This document shows, piece after piece, positions 8,859 to 18,155 of a stretch of DNA of 64,000 bases (position 1 is its first letter; each line of letters begins with the position of its first letter). The position numbers were made by a program, and so were the translations under genes. Origin of the DNA: Mobilitalea sibirica (GTDB lineage Bacteria > Bacillota > Clostridia > Lachnospirales > Lachnospiraceae). Location of the stretch: positions 1-64,000 of the forward strand of contig NZ_JAEAGR010000016.1 in assembly GCF_015999265.1 (NCBI RefSeq), in the 5' to 3' direction. Below the pieces are notes generated by a model, which was given only the letters and a program-made list of their open reading frames with translations, was not told where the DNA came from and did no database searches.

Positions 8859-11800
8859 ATGAAAATAAAAAGAGTGATATCTTTTATATTGGTTATATCG
8901 ATACTAATTACCATAACAGGCTGTAAAAAGTCGGAACTTGAGCCAAAGGAAATATCCTCTGAACAGACGATAAACCAACCTAATGAGCAGCCTACAAAGG
9001 TAACTTCAGAATCTGATTTGAACGAAAATGAACAAAAGGTTGAGGAGGATAACCAAGAATTAAAAGTAATTCCGATCTCCCATAACATGAAGGCAACAAA
9101 AAGTCCTATTATCTTAGGTACGGAGGGCTTCCCGCTGGTAAAGGATAAAATTGCAGCCGGTATTTATGTGGATGAGCAGGATTTAAAAGGGGTACATATA
9201 GCAGTGGAATCTTTGGGAGAAGATATTACCCTAGTATCGGATGTTTCACCGGTTATTGGCAATACCATAAGCGAATTAGGTGCCAATATAGTAATTGCGG
9301 GTACGATTGATAACAATCAAATGATTCGAAACTTAATTAATGAAGGAAAGCTTGATGTTTCTGAAGTGGAAGGCAAGTGGGAATCCTATGTGATAGAAAT
9401 TGTTGATCATCCGCTTAATGGAATTGATAAAGCACTGGTCATAGCCGGAAGCGATAAACGGGGTACCATTTATGGTATTTATAGAATATCAGAAGCAATA
9501 GGAGTATCCCCCTGGGTTTGGTGGGCTGACAGTGTTCCTTTTCAACAAGAGCAACTGATTTTATCCATGAAGGATAACCGGTTTGTGCAGGGAGAACCCT
9601 CTGTGATGTACCGGGGAATATTTTTAAATGATGAAAATCCCTCTTTATATAACTGGGTTAATAAAACCTACGGAGGTTTTAACTCAGAGTTTTACGGTGA
9701 AGTGTTCGAATTGATTCTACGCCTGAAAGGTAATTATCTATGGCCTGCGATGTGGGGTAAAGCCTTCAATGAGGATGATCCTAAGAGTCCCAAGCTGGCG
9801 GATGATTATGGTATCGTTATGGGAACATCTCATCATGAACCGATGATGAGAGCCCAGAAGGAATGGAGTGTTCACGGACCTGAATACGGGGATGAATGGA
9901 ATTATTATACTAATGCAGAAGGTCTTTACCGTTTTTGGGAGGACCGCATAATTCAGAATGCACCTTATGAAAAGCTGATTACGATTGGAATGCGTGGTGA
10001 TGGCGATATGCCTATGATTGCCGGTGGATCGGTAGAGCAACACATTGATCTACTCACGCAGATTGTAACGGACCAGAGAGAAATTATTGAGAAACATATC
10101 AATGAAGACGTGACTAAGGTTCCTCAGGTATGGACCTTATATAAAGAAGTGGAAGATTATTATAAAGCAGGTATGAAAGTGCCAGAGGATGTTATCTTGA
10201 TGCTGGCGGAAGATAATTTCGGTAATGTAAGAACCCTCCCTACAGATAAGGATAGAGACCGGGCCGGAGGATTTGGTATGTACTATCATTTTGATTTTGT
10301 GGGTGCTCCCAGATCTTACAAATGGATCAATACAGTTCCCTTAACAAAAATCTGGGAGCAGATGACCATGGCCTATGATTATGGCGTTAATAAAATATGG
10401 ATAGTAAATGTTGGTGATTTAAAGCCAATGGAGCTTCCCATCGATTATTTTCTTGATTTGGCGTATGACTATGAAACCTGGAGCAAAGTGAATCAAGTGG
10501 AACAATTCACCTATGACTGGTCTGTTCAGCAATTCGGGGAAATATATGCCTACGATATAGTTCAGATTTTAGACGGTTATACGAAAATGAACGGAAGAAG
10601 AAAACCGGAGATTATCACACCGGATACCTATAGTGTTACCAATTATAACGAGGCGCAGAGAATTTTGGCAGAATTTGAAGCCTATGTGGCCCGAGCCGAA
10701 GAAATCTATGAGGTAATACCGGATGAGAAGAAGGATGCTTATTATCAGTTGGTTCTTTATCCTACGAAGGCTTCCATGCTGGTACTCAGGATGAATGTCT
10801 ATGCCGGACTTAATAAGCTTTATGCTAAGCAGGGAAGAGTCATAGCCAATGAGTATACAGATATTGTGGATAAGCATGTTTATATGGATATGACAGAGAC
10901 CAGGAATTATCATAAGAATATAGCCGGAGGAAAATGGGATGGCATGATGAGCCAAGCCCATATGGGTCAGACCTCCTGGGAGGCCCCGGAGAAGAATGTA
11001 GCCCCAAAGACGAAGAAGGTAAAAGCAAAAAGTGGGTCCGAAATGATTATCGGAGTACCCAATACCGAGGAGGCTTATCGTAGTGGAGAAGTATACTTGG
11101 CTGACTTTACAGACATTAACCGGGAAACAGTTTCAATAGATATCGCCAACGGAGGAGATAAAAAATTCGATTATAGCATAACTCCTAGTCACGATTTTAT
11201 TATAGTGAGTGAACAGTCAGGCACTGTTGAATTACAGAATACCTTTACTGTAACCGTGGATTTTAATAAACTTGCAGATGACGTAACCCAAGCCAACGGA
11301 ACTGTATCGGTAAAAGGTGCGGGAAGCGAAGTGATACTTAAGGTAAATGCAAGACGTATCGATGTAAGTAATCTTCCTAAGATGACCTTTGTTGAGACCC
11401 ATGGCTATCTATCCATCGAAGCAGAACATTATTCAAAAAATGTAGAGATGGATGGTGGTAAATGGACCGTAATTGATGAGTATGGCCGTACGCTATCTTC
11501 CGTAAAGGTGTTGCCAAACCGTCTATCTTCCCGTACACCGAAGGTGGATGCACCGTATCTGGAATACTCCATCTATACTCAGCAACCGGGTACCTATGAA
11601 ATTACCACCTATGCTGCGCCAACCAATAATTTATCTGCAGATACCGGTATGAAGTATGCGATTAGCATGGATGACAATGAGCCACAGATTGTGGACTCCT
11701 TCCCGAATACCTGGTATGTAGGAGACAGAGGGCACCAGTGGGGTAAAGGAGTTATGGATAATGTACATATCAATAAAACAACACATAAAGTATCAGAACC

Positions 11801-11927
11801 GGGTCTTCATACCATACGCATTTATATGGTAGATGCAGGCTTTACCTTACAAAAGCTTGTTATTGATACAAACGGAAGTGTTCTTTCTTCCTATCTGGGA
11901 CCGGAAGAAACTTATTATGTAAAATAA
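8859..11927 (+). CDS. GH115 xylan alpha-1,2-glucuronidase lipoprotein
   Basis: A 1022-residue protein with a lipoprotein signal (lipobox TITGC, Cys22) and an acidic spacer, so it is anchored to the outer face of the membrane. The body is GH115: MYRGIFLNDENPSLYNW, then LKGNYLWPAMWGKAF and GIVMGTSHHEPMMR are hallmark strings of the family. A GH115_C-type beta domain ends the protein (about 850-1022). The enzyme removes (4-O-methyl-)glucuronic acid side chains from glucuronoxylan or its fragments. The ribosome site AAGGAG lies 10 bp before the start. It pairs with the upstream GH8 gene: side chains off, then the backbone trimmed. Confidence 0.92.
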   Translation: MKIKRVISFILVISILITITGCKKSELEPKEISSEQTINQPNEQPTKVTSESDLNENEQKVEEDNQELKVIPISHNMKATKSPIILGTEGFPLVKDKIAAGIYVDEQDLKGVHIAVESLGEDITLVSDVSPVIGNTISELGANIVIAGTIDNNQMIRNLINEGKLDVSEVEGKWESYVIEIVDHPLNGIDKALVIAGSDKRGTIYGIYRISEAIGVSPWVWWADSVPFQQEQLILSMKDNRFVQGEPSVMYRGIFLNDENPSLYNWVNKTYGGFNSEFYGEVFELILRLKGNYLWPAMWGKAFNEDDPKSPKLADDYGIVMGTSHHEPMMRAQKEWSVHGPEYGDEWNYYTNAEGLYRFWEDRIIQNAPYEKLITIGMRGDGDMPMIAGGSVEQHIDLLTQIVTDQREIIEKHINEDVTKVPQVWTLYKEVEDYYKAGMKVPEDVILMLAEDNFGNVRTLPTDKDRDRAGGFGMYYHFDFVGAPRSYKWINTVPLTKIWEQMTMAYDYGVNKIWIVNVGDLKPMELPIDYFLDLAYDYETWSKVNQVEQFTYDWSVQQFGEIYAYDIVQILDGYTKMNGRRKPEIITPDTYSVTNYNEAQRILAEFEAYVARAEEIYEVIPDEKKDAYYQLVLYPTKASMLVLRMNVYAGLNKLYAKQGRVIANEYTDIVDKHVYMDMTETRNYHKNIAGGKWDGMMSQAHMGQTSWEAPEKNVAPKTKKVKAKSGSEMIIGVPNTEEAYRSGEVYLADFTDINRETVSIDIANGGDKKFDYSITPSHDFIIVSEQSGTVELQNTFTVTVDFNKLADDVTQANGTVSVKGAGSEVILKVNARRIDVSNLPKMTFVETHGYLSIEAEHYSKNVEMDGGKWTVIDEYGRTLSSVKVLPNRLSSRTPKVDAPYLEYSIYTQQPGTYEITTYAAPTNNLSADTGMKYAISMDDNEPQIVDSFPNTWYVGDRGHQWGKGVMDNVHINKTTHKVSEPGLHTIRIYMVDAGFTLQKLVIDTNGSVLSSYLGPEETYYVK

Positions 11928-12199
11928 TTGTTTAAATACACTGAGCCGTAACATAAATTGTGATGGGTTTGCTTATCATCAAATAAATTGATTTTCATAG
12001 GGCTTCAGCACTTATTTTATTATATTTTCAAATTATCAGATTAATGTTATAATAAAACATGTAATAATTATGGAATTTTTATGTTTTTTATAGATTTGTA
12101 TTATATTATTATAATAAGACAATCTTGATTATAATTTGAAATATATACAATATGCATAAAAAGTGCGAGTATCCTATGGTTTGATGAATGGAGGGTAAG

Positions 12200-13120
12200 A
12201 TGAACTCATACATTTTTGAAACAATCGATCATGGTATTAAATTTCCTGCAAAAATATTTGTTACATCGATCGAACAATCCAGCTATCATTGGCATTATGA
12301 CTATGAATTGATTTTGGTACTAAAAGGTTCGCTATCTCTGAAGCTATGGCCTGATTCCTGTGTCATGAAGGAAGGAGATATCGTACTGGTCAACAGTAAG
12401 GTGGTTCATGGTTTAAGTGAAACCAATGAAAATAATATCTGTCTAATCATGCAATTAAAACAGGAATTATTCGAAGACAGGAAGGATAAAAACCAGAATT
12501 ATCAGTTTTATTTGAACAGTGTTACAGATATCGTGAAACCTATGGTGCCCTATGAAACCTTCACAAGAACAGCAGCAGAGATTGGACTGCAATATTACGA
12601 AAATTCTCTTACAAATTATTTTCGTATTCAGGCCTTATTATATACTCTGGTGGCTGATATATTTCAGTATACGCAGTATGATATAAGACAGTATGCTGAT
12701 AAGAATACAACCGTTGAAGAGGCAGACACTTTGCTTCGGATTATTGAATATGTAGAGCAGAATTATTATGAGGATAGTATAACAGATTCACTTTGCCGTT
12801 ATATCGGAATGAGTGAAAAGACGTTATACCGGTTTTTAAAATCCCATACTAATCTAACCTTAAAGGAATTGGTGATTTCGATAAAACTGGAAAAGACCTT
12901 ACATATGTTATCGAAAACAGATAAGCCAATTTCCGTTATCGCACAGGAATGCGGGTTTGGAACGGATAAGACCTTTTATCGTATATTTAAAAATGCGTTT
13001 GGTATGACCCCAACAGAGTACCGTATCAGCGGAACCATTGTTGAAGAAAACAAGCAGGTACAAGGCTATATTGATTATAGCAAGCGGGACGCGATCCGTT
13101 TATTAAAGAAATATATATAA
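12200..13120 (+). CDS. AraC-family regulator with cupin-like sensor
   Basis: A 306-residue regulator. The N-terminal part (about 15-95) is an AraC-type cupin (HWHYDYELILVLKGSLSL, then KEGDIVLVNSKVVHGL). The C-terminal part (about 200-285) has two helix-turn-helix units ending in the signature CGFGTDKTFYRIFKNAFGMT. In-frame ATGs occur at 12188 and 12200; the GGAGGG that serves as ribosome site falls just after the first, so 12200 is chosen. It lies between the GH8/GH115 pair and the GH3 gene, which suggests control of the xylan locus by a sugar ligand. Target sites were not identified. Confidence 0.85.
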   Translation: MNSYIFETIDHGIKFPAKIFVTSIEQSSYHWHYDYELILVLKGSLSLKLWPDSCVMKEGDIVLVNSKVVHGLSETNENNICLIMQLKQELFEDRKDKNQNYQFYLNSVTDIVKPMVPYETFTRTAAEIGLQYYENSLTNYFRIQALLYTLVADIFQYTQYDIRQYADKNTTVEEADTLLRIIEYVEQNYYEDSITDSLCRYIGMSEKTLYRFLKSHTNLTLKELVISIKLEKTLHMLSKTDKPISVIAQECGFGTDKTFYRIFKNAFGMTPTEYRISGTIVEENKQVQGYIDYSKRDAIRLLKKYI

Positions 13121-13173
13121 GGGATTCTATAAGTAAACTTATAGTATTGATGAATAATCAAACTAACATAAAA

Positions 13174-13234
13174 AAGGGGTTGTTGCAAAATGATAATACT
13201 TATTCCCATAAGCTTCATTTTGTAACAGCCCCTT
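13174..13234 (+). terminator. Hairpin terminator after the AraC gene
   Basis: Arms 13174-13193 and 13215-13234 pair over 20 bp with two G-U wobbles. The loop contains a small second stem (CTTAT/ATAAG). The core GGGG.TGTTGCAAAATGA belongs to the same hairpin family as 6117-6163 and 15429-15479. Confidence 0.6.
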
Positions 13235-13273
13235 AACTGTTATGGGCAGGCTTAAAGCAGCATGGAGGTTCGT

Positions 13274-15340
13274 ATGAAATGTGATAAAGCATATCGAATT
13301 AGTTATACAGAGAAAGCGAAGAAGCTTTTGGCGGATTTGAATCTAGAAGAAAAAGTGAACTTAATGAGCGGTATCGGTTATTATTTTGGTAATGCGGAGC
13401 TTTATCAAAATGAGACCAATAAGCATTATAACTATATTCCATTCTATTGCGGTAGAATGGTTCATAAAGGGATACCCCGTATGATATTTACCGATGGCAC
13501 CAGAGGGGTTGTAATCGGAACCGGTAAAAATACCTGTTTTCCGGTAACCATGTTGAGAGGAGCCTCCTTTGATACCAAGTTAGAAGAGAAGATAGGACGG
13601 GCAATAGCGAAAGAAGCCAGAGCCTGTAGCTGTAATCTCTTTGCCGGCATATGTATTAATCTGCCTTATCATCCGGGCTGGGGTAGAAGTCAGGAGACTT
13701 ATGGAGAAGATTCCTACCATATTGGGCAGATGGGGTCAGCATTGGTTAGAGGAGTTCAAGGTGAGAACGTCATGGCCTGTGTAAAGCATTATGCTTTTAA
13801 CTCCATGGAAATATCCAGATATAAGGTAAACATTGAATGTGATAAAAGAACAGAAAGGGAAGTATATCTTTCCCATTTTAAAGACTGTATTGATGCCGGA
13901 GCGGCGGTTGTTATGAGTTCCTATAATCTTTATCAGGGGGCATATTGTGGTCAAAGTGAATATCTGTTAAATCAAGTATTAAAGAAAGAGTGGGATTTTG
14001 ACGGCTTTGTGATGAGTGATTTTAATCTAGGTATCAGGGATACTATAGAAGCAGCTAACAACGGTCAGGATATGGAGATGTGTAATACCAATTATTATGG
14101 CGATAAATTAGTTCAGGCAGTCAGGGACGGTTTTGTGCCTATGGAGAAAATAGACGAAGCCTGCTTAAGAATTGTCCGCACGATAATTGCTTTTCATGAA
14201 GCGGATGATAAAGAATATGATAAAACAATCCGTGGTTGCAAGCAGCATATCCGGTTAGCTCTTACATCTGCCAGAAAGGGTATCACCCTAATAAAAAATG
14301 ATAAGAACGTACTTCCTTTCAAAAAGGAAAAGAGGGCCAGAATCGCTGTATTTGGAAAGCTGGCTAACCAAGATAACGTAGGAGATCATGGGTCTAGTTT
14401 TGTATATCCTCCCTATGTGGTTACACCTCTGCAAGGGATTGCAAGAGTTTGTAAGGATGCAGAGGTGATTTATTATCCAGGAACGGATTTTGGTCATGCC
14501 AGAAATCTAGCAAAAAATGCTGACTATACTTTATTTTTCGTAGGCTATGATTATGATGATGAGGGAGAACATGTGGAGGGAGAAGAGTTTAGTGAATTTG
14601 CCACAACGAAAGGTGGAGATCGGATTAACTTAATGGGCTTATATCCGGAGGACGTCAATCTAATCAGGGAAGTTGCTCCTGTGAATAAAAACTCCTGTGT
14701 TGTGTTGATTGGTGGTAATATGATTCTAATTGATGAATGGAAGGACTATGTGAACTCTATCCTTATGGCATACTACCCCGGTATGGAAGGCGGTACCGCC
14801 ATCGCGGAAATACTATTCGGAGATGTGAATCCCAGCGGGAAATTACCCTTTGTCATTACGAAATCTGAGGAGGATCTGCCGGAGATAAATTGGCAAACAA
14901 CCTATCAGTATTATGAATACTACCATGGTTACACAAAACTCGAGAAGGAAGAAAAAAAACCATCCGTACCCTTTGGATACGGTCTGTCTTATACAACATT
15001 TACTGTAACAGAACCGAAGTTTACTATAAAAAAGAAATATCTGATTAGTTCCTGTTTGATAGAAAACACCGGTAGAAGATATGGCGAAGAGGTGATACAG
15101 GTTTATGTAGGATATAAAAATTCATCCATTGACAGGCCGAGAAAGGAATTGAAGGGCTTTCAAAAAGTGGGATTAAAACCAGGCGAAAAGAAGAGGATAG
15201 AAATAAAAACACCGATTGATAAGCTACGCTGGTATAATGAAATGAACGGTCAATGGGAATTAGAGCACATGGAATATGAAGTGTATATCGGAACCAGCAG
15301 TGCGAATGAGGACCTATGGGAGGACAAAATTGTCTTATAA
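13274..15340 (+). CDS. GH3 beta-glycosidase (beta-xylosidase/beta-glucosidase)
   Basis: A 688-residue GH3 enzyme without signal peptide, so probably cytoplasmic. It has the N-terminal barrel (IFTDGTRGV, KHYAFN with Lys171-His172, and nucleophile Asp249 in FVMSDFNLG, where many relatives have SDW), the alpha/beta sandwich (from about 300, with YYPGMEGG) and a C-terminal fibronectin-III-like domain (about 590-685). By context it splits xylo- or gluco-oligosaccharides after import; the exact sugar is not readable. An ATG at 13262 is in frame, but GGAGG overlaps it, so 13274 is taken as the start. No sugar transporter gene lies nearby. Confidence 0.85.
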   Translation: MKCDKAYRISYTEKAKKLLADLNLEEKVNLMSGIGYYFGNAELYQNETNKHYNYIPFYCGRMVHKGIPRMIFTDGTRGVVIGTGKNTCFPVTMLRGASFDTKLEEKIGRAIAKEARACSCNLFAGICINLPYHPGWGRSQETYGEDSYHIGQMGSALVRGVQGENVMACVKHYAFNSMEISRYKVNIECDKRTEREVYLSHFKDCIDAGAAVVMSSYNLYQGAYCGQSEYLLNQVLKKEWDFDGFVMSDFNLGIRDTIEAANNGQDMEMCNTNYYGDKLVQAVRDGFVPMEKIDEACLRIVRTIIAFHEADDKEYDKTIRGCKQHIRLALTSARKGITLIKNDKNVLPFKKEKRARIAVFGKLANQDNVGDHGSSFVYPPYVVTPLQGIARVCKDAEVIYYPGTDFGHARNLAKNADYTLFFVGYDYDDEGEHVEGEEFSEFATTKGGDRINLMGLYPEDVNLIREVAPVNKNSCVVLIGGNMILIDEWKDYVNSILMAYYPGMEGGTAIAEILFGDVNPSGKLPFVITKSEEDLPEINWQTTYQYYEYYHGYTKLEKEEKKPSVPFGYGLSYTTFTVTEPKFTIKKKYLISSCLIENTGRRYGEEVIQVYVGYKNSSIDRPRKELKGFQKVGLKPGEKKRIEIKTPIDKLRWYNEMNGQWELEHMEYEVYIGTSSANEDLWEDKIVL

Positions 15341-15428
15341 CGAAACCTTATAGTATAAAATCTAATAGGTTATCTAAGATATGTTTCATGAATAATCCGG
15401 GATAAAGGAAAGTTTAGTTTCATATTAT

Positions 15429-15479
15429 AATATAGGGCTGAAGCAAAATTGAAAGTTCATTTTGTTTCAGCCCTATATT
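15429..15479. terminator. Bidirectional hairpin terminator between GH3 and nrdR
   Basis: Arms of about 23 bp (15429-15453 and 15457-15479) pair with one bulged base and one wobble around a 3-nt loop. The outer A/T arms fit termination from both sides, for the plus-strand GH3 gene and the minus-strand nrdR. It is the third member of the hairpin family seen at 6.1 and 13.2 kb. Confidence 0.7.
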
Positions 15480-15507
15480 ATATGTAATATTTTTTGTTTA
15501 GAATCTA

Positions 15508-15963
15508 TTATTCTTTATCCAGTATCTTCTTAAGCTCATCCATAAAGGTATTCACATCTTTGAATTCACGATAAACCGATGCAAATCTTACATAAGCTAC
15601 CGGATCTAGGTCCTTTAATTTATCCATAAGGATTTCACCTATAATATGGCTTGGAATTTCTTTATCTTCCCGGTTGAAGATTGTGTTCTCCACTTCATCC
15701 ACCAATGCAGTAATCTGATCCACGGATATCGGCCTTTTATGACAGGAACGAAATACACCTGCCTCGATCTTAGAACGTTCATAGGGCTCTCGGTTATTAT
15801 CTTTCTTAATAACGACAAGCGGTATCGTCTCTACTTTCTCGTATGTAGTAAATCTTCTTTGACATTCATCGCATTGACGTCTTCTTCGAATGGAATTATT
15901 ATCATCAGCCGGTCTGGAATCAATAACTCTGGTATTATCCTTACTACAAAATGGGCACTTCAT
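15508..15963 (-). CDS. nrdR: NrdR, ribonucleotide reductase repressor
   Basis: A 151-residue protein of full family length. It has an N-terminal zinc ribbon (Cys3, Cys6, Cys31, Cys34; CPFC...CDEC) and an ATP-cone domain (about 49-139; VIKKDNNREPYERSKI). NrdR binds NrdR boxes in front of ribonucleotide reductase genes and represses them when dATP is high. The start has AGGAGG upstream on the minus strand. It follows the YmxH-like gene by about 175 bp on the same strand. Confidence 0.97.
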   Translation of the reverse strand: MKCPFCSKDNTRVIDSRPADDNNSIRRRRQCDECQRRFTTYEKVETIPLVVIKKDNNREPYERSKIEAGVFRSCHKRPISVDQITALVDEVENTIFNREDKEIPSHIIGEILMDKLKDLDPVAYVRFASVYREFKDVNTFMDELKKILDKE

Positions 15964-16138
15964 AGTAAAATCCTCCTTGTTTTGTTCGATCTTAAGTTTT
16001 TCTCAAAATGTAAGTATTTAGATATACCTTGATTATATTGAAGATTGTTCTAACGGTCAAGAAAATAATTACAAATAAACAGAAATGTAACAAAATAACG
16101 GGGTAATCGACTGATTTTTATATAAAATTGCATCAACA

Positions 16139-16393
16139 TTAGAATTTAACAAGACATTTTTCAATATCCACATCGACTAAAATTACATCAATTCCGATTT
16201 GCTTAATACATTCACAGCATATGACATATTCGTTTTCACGACCAAACATACCCCATAATTTACAGGGACCGGGTACAATGATATGTGTCATACATCCAGT
16301 ACAGATATCAAATTCTATATCACATACATATCCTAGACGTAAACCATCTCTACAATTAATGACTTCTTTTTCCCGAAGGTCACAAATGCGCAT
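16139..16393 (-). CDS. YlmC/YmxH-family PRC-barrel sporulation protein
   Basis: An 84-residue protein opening MRICDLREKEVINCRDGLRLGYVCDI, the typical start of the YlmC/YmxH family, a small PRC-barrel fold often found near sporulation genes of Firmicutes. The cysteine content is high (Cys4, Cys14, Cys24, Cys32, Cys35 and later CCEC). AAAGGTGAT serves as ribosome site. Its molecular role is not established. Confidence 0.8.
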   Translation of the reverse strand: MRICDLREKEVINCRDGLRLGYVCDIEFDICTGCMTHIIVPGPCKLWGMFGRENEYVICCECIKQIGIDVILVDVDIEKCLVKF

Positions 16394-16712
16394 ATAATCA
16401 CCTTTACAACTCTTGTTGCTTTATTATATGCACCGGGGACAGGAAAGTTATTATGATTAAAAAAACTGGTGGCAAATTCCAATTATTTAAGTTATAATGA
16501 GGTGGGAAAAGTCTCATAATCAAGAAGAATATGAAATTAAATTCTTTTTAAACATATTATCTATAGATATTAATAGCACCAAATGATATAGTTATCGATA
16601 TTATGATATAGAGACTAATTATATTCGTAACAGTTATGATTTGTATTAAAATCAAAGGTAATAAATCCTTAAAATATTGCTTTTGCAGAAATAGATGGAG
16701 GATATATATAAA
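16394..16712. other. Divergent intergenic region
   Basis: A 319-bp AT-rich gap between the minus-strand YmxH-like gene and plus-strand murA. It contains a possible plus-strand promoter (GTGGCA 16469-16474, 18-bp spacer, TATAAT 16493-16498). Nothing else was recognised. Confidence 0.45.
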
Positions 16713-18023
16713 ATGGCGACGAACGAATCGTATTTGAGAGTGAATGGAGGAAAAGCACTGAAAGGAGAGGTAGAAATCAGTGGTTCCAAGAATTCAATAC
16801 TAGCTTTAATTCCTGCGATGTGTTTAGGTGACGGGGAAGGGGTATTAACCAATGCCCCTGTCATATCAGATGTAGATGCCATGAAGGGTATATTGGGGGA
16901 AATTGGTATACAACTAATCTGTAATCATAGCACGGTTAAGATAAAAGGTAATATAAAATACAATGTATTAAGCAAACAATATGTCTCACAAATCAGAGCA
17001 TCAAATTTGTTTTTGGGTGTCCTTTTGGCCAAGTTTGGAAAGGCAGTAGTGCCTCTTTCCGGTGGAGATAAGATTGGCAATCGACCAATTGATATTCATT
17101 TATATGTATTCGAGAAATTCGGTATTCAATCAGAAGTTGTTGATGGGTATGTAAAATGTAAGGCAACACACTTTCCGTATCAGGGACAGAATATATTCCT
17201 TAGGTTCCCCAGTGTGGGCGCAACAGAGAATGCTATGTTAGTTGCCAGTGCAGCTGAAGGTGAAACCGTCATTTACAATGCCGCCATGGAACCGGAAATC
17301 GTTGATATGGCAATATTATTAAATTCTATGGGAGTTAAGATTACCGGTGCAGGTACTCCGGTTATACGTATTAAGCCATCCGACAAGAGGTTAATTAGAG
17401 CAGATCATGAAGTGATACCGGATCGTCTGGAAGCAGGTACTTTTTTATTCATGCTGGCAGCAACCAAGGGGACGGGTATCATTAAAAATATCATTCCTGA
17501 ACATCTTGTGTCAGCGATTACAATACTTTCCGATTCAGGGGTTTCTATCAAAACTATGGAGAACAGCCTTCATATCGATGCAAGAAATTGTGAATTGAAA
17601 CCGATTCAGATTGAGGCGTTACCATTCCCGGGGTTTCCAACGGATTTACAACCATTTGCCTCGGTTTATGCCCTGAATTGTAATGGTACTTCAACAATCA
17701 AAGATACAATTCATAGCGAGAGATTTAATCATTTACATGAGCTAAGCAAAATGGGAATGGTGAATTGGAGTATCTCTTCTAATACAATGATTCAAGGGAT
17801 GCAAAAGCTTACAGGAACCTCATTAAATGGAACGGATATAAGAATGGCAGTATCACTTGTTATGGCTGCATTGATTGCAGAGGGTGAATCGAGAGTATAT
17901 GGGTTAAACCATATCTTAAGAGGATATGATAATTTTGTACAGAAACTGAATAAGTTAGGTGCAGAAGTAGTTATTATGGACAAAGAACCATATGATATCA
18001 TAGTTCAAATGCAGTGTATGTGA
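16713..18023 (+). CDS. murA: UDP-GlcNAc enolpyruvyl transferase with Asp in place of catalytic Cys
   Basis: A 436-residue EPT-fold enzyme of the MurA family, which adds enolpyruvate from PEP to UDP-N-acetylglucosamine in the first committed step of peptidoglycan synthesis. SGSKNS (Lys26), RASNLFLG, NRPIDIH and PFPGFPTDLQP match conserved sites. The loop that normally reads GGCAIG reads GGDKIG, so the Cys that fosfomycin alkylates is Asp119, as in naturally fosfomycin-resistant MurA enzymes. ATGs at 16695 and 16713 are in frame; GGAGG falls between them, so 16713 is chosen. It may be one of two MurA paralogues in the genome; a second copy is outside this window if present. Confidence 0.88.
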   Translation: MATNESYLRVNGGKALKGEVEISGSKNSILALIPAMCLGDGEGVLTNAPVISDVDAMKGILGEIGIQLICNHSTVKIKGNIKYNVLSKQYVSQIRASNLFLGVLLAKFGKAVVPLSGGDKIGNRPIDIHLYVFEKFGIQSEVVDGYVKCKATHFPYQGQNIFLRFPSVGATENAMLVASAAEGETVIYNAAMEPEIVDMAILLNSMGVKITGAGTPVIRIKPSDKRLIRADHEVIPDRLEAGTFLFMLAATKGTGIIKNIIPEHLVSAITILSDSGVSIKTMENSLHIDARNCELKPIQIEALPFPGFPTDLQPFASVYALNCNGTSTIKDTIHSERFNHLHELSKMGMVNWSISSNTMIQGMQKLTGTSLNGTDIRMAVSLVMAALIAEGESRVYGLNHILRGYDNFVQKLNKLGAEVVIMDKEPYDIIVQMQCM

Positions 18024-18069
18024 GTATGATGTAAAATAGAAGCAAAAACATGAAAATGTAAAATATTTC

Positions 18070-18098
18070 TTGTCATATATCTTAAGCTTTGCTATACT
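18070..18098 (+). promoter_or_regulatory. Sigma-A promoter upstream of yifB
   Basis: TTGTCA (18070-18075), 17-bp spacer, TATACT (18093-18098). Both boxes differ from consensus by one base. It lies about 55 bp before the yifB start. Confidence 0.75.
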
Positions 18099-18155
18099 AC
18101 CCATAAAGCAAATGATTCCTTCATTGTAGGAGAGACAATGAAAGGAGCAGTTTTC

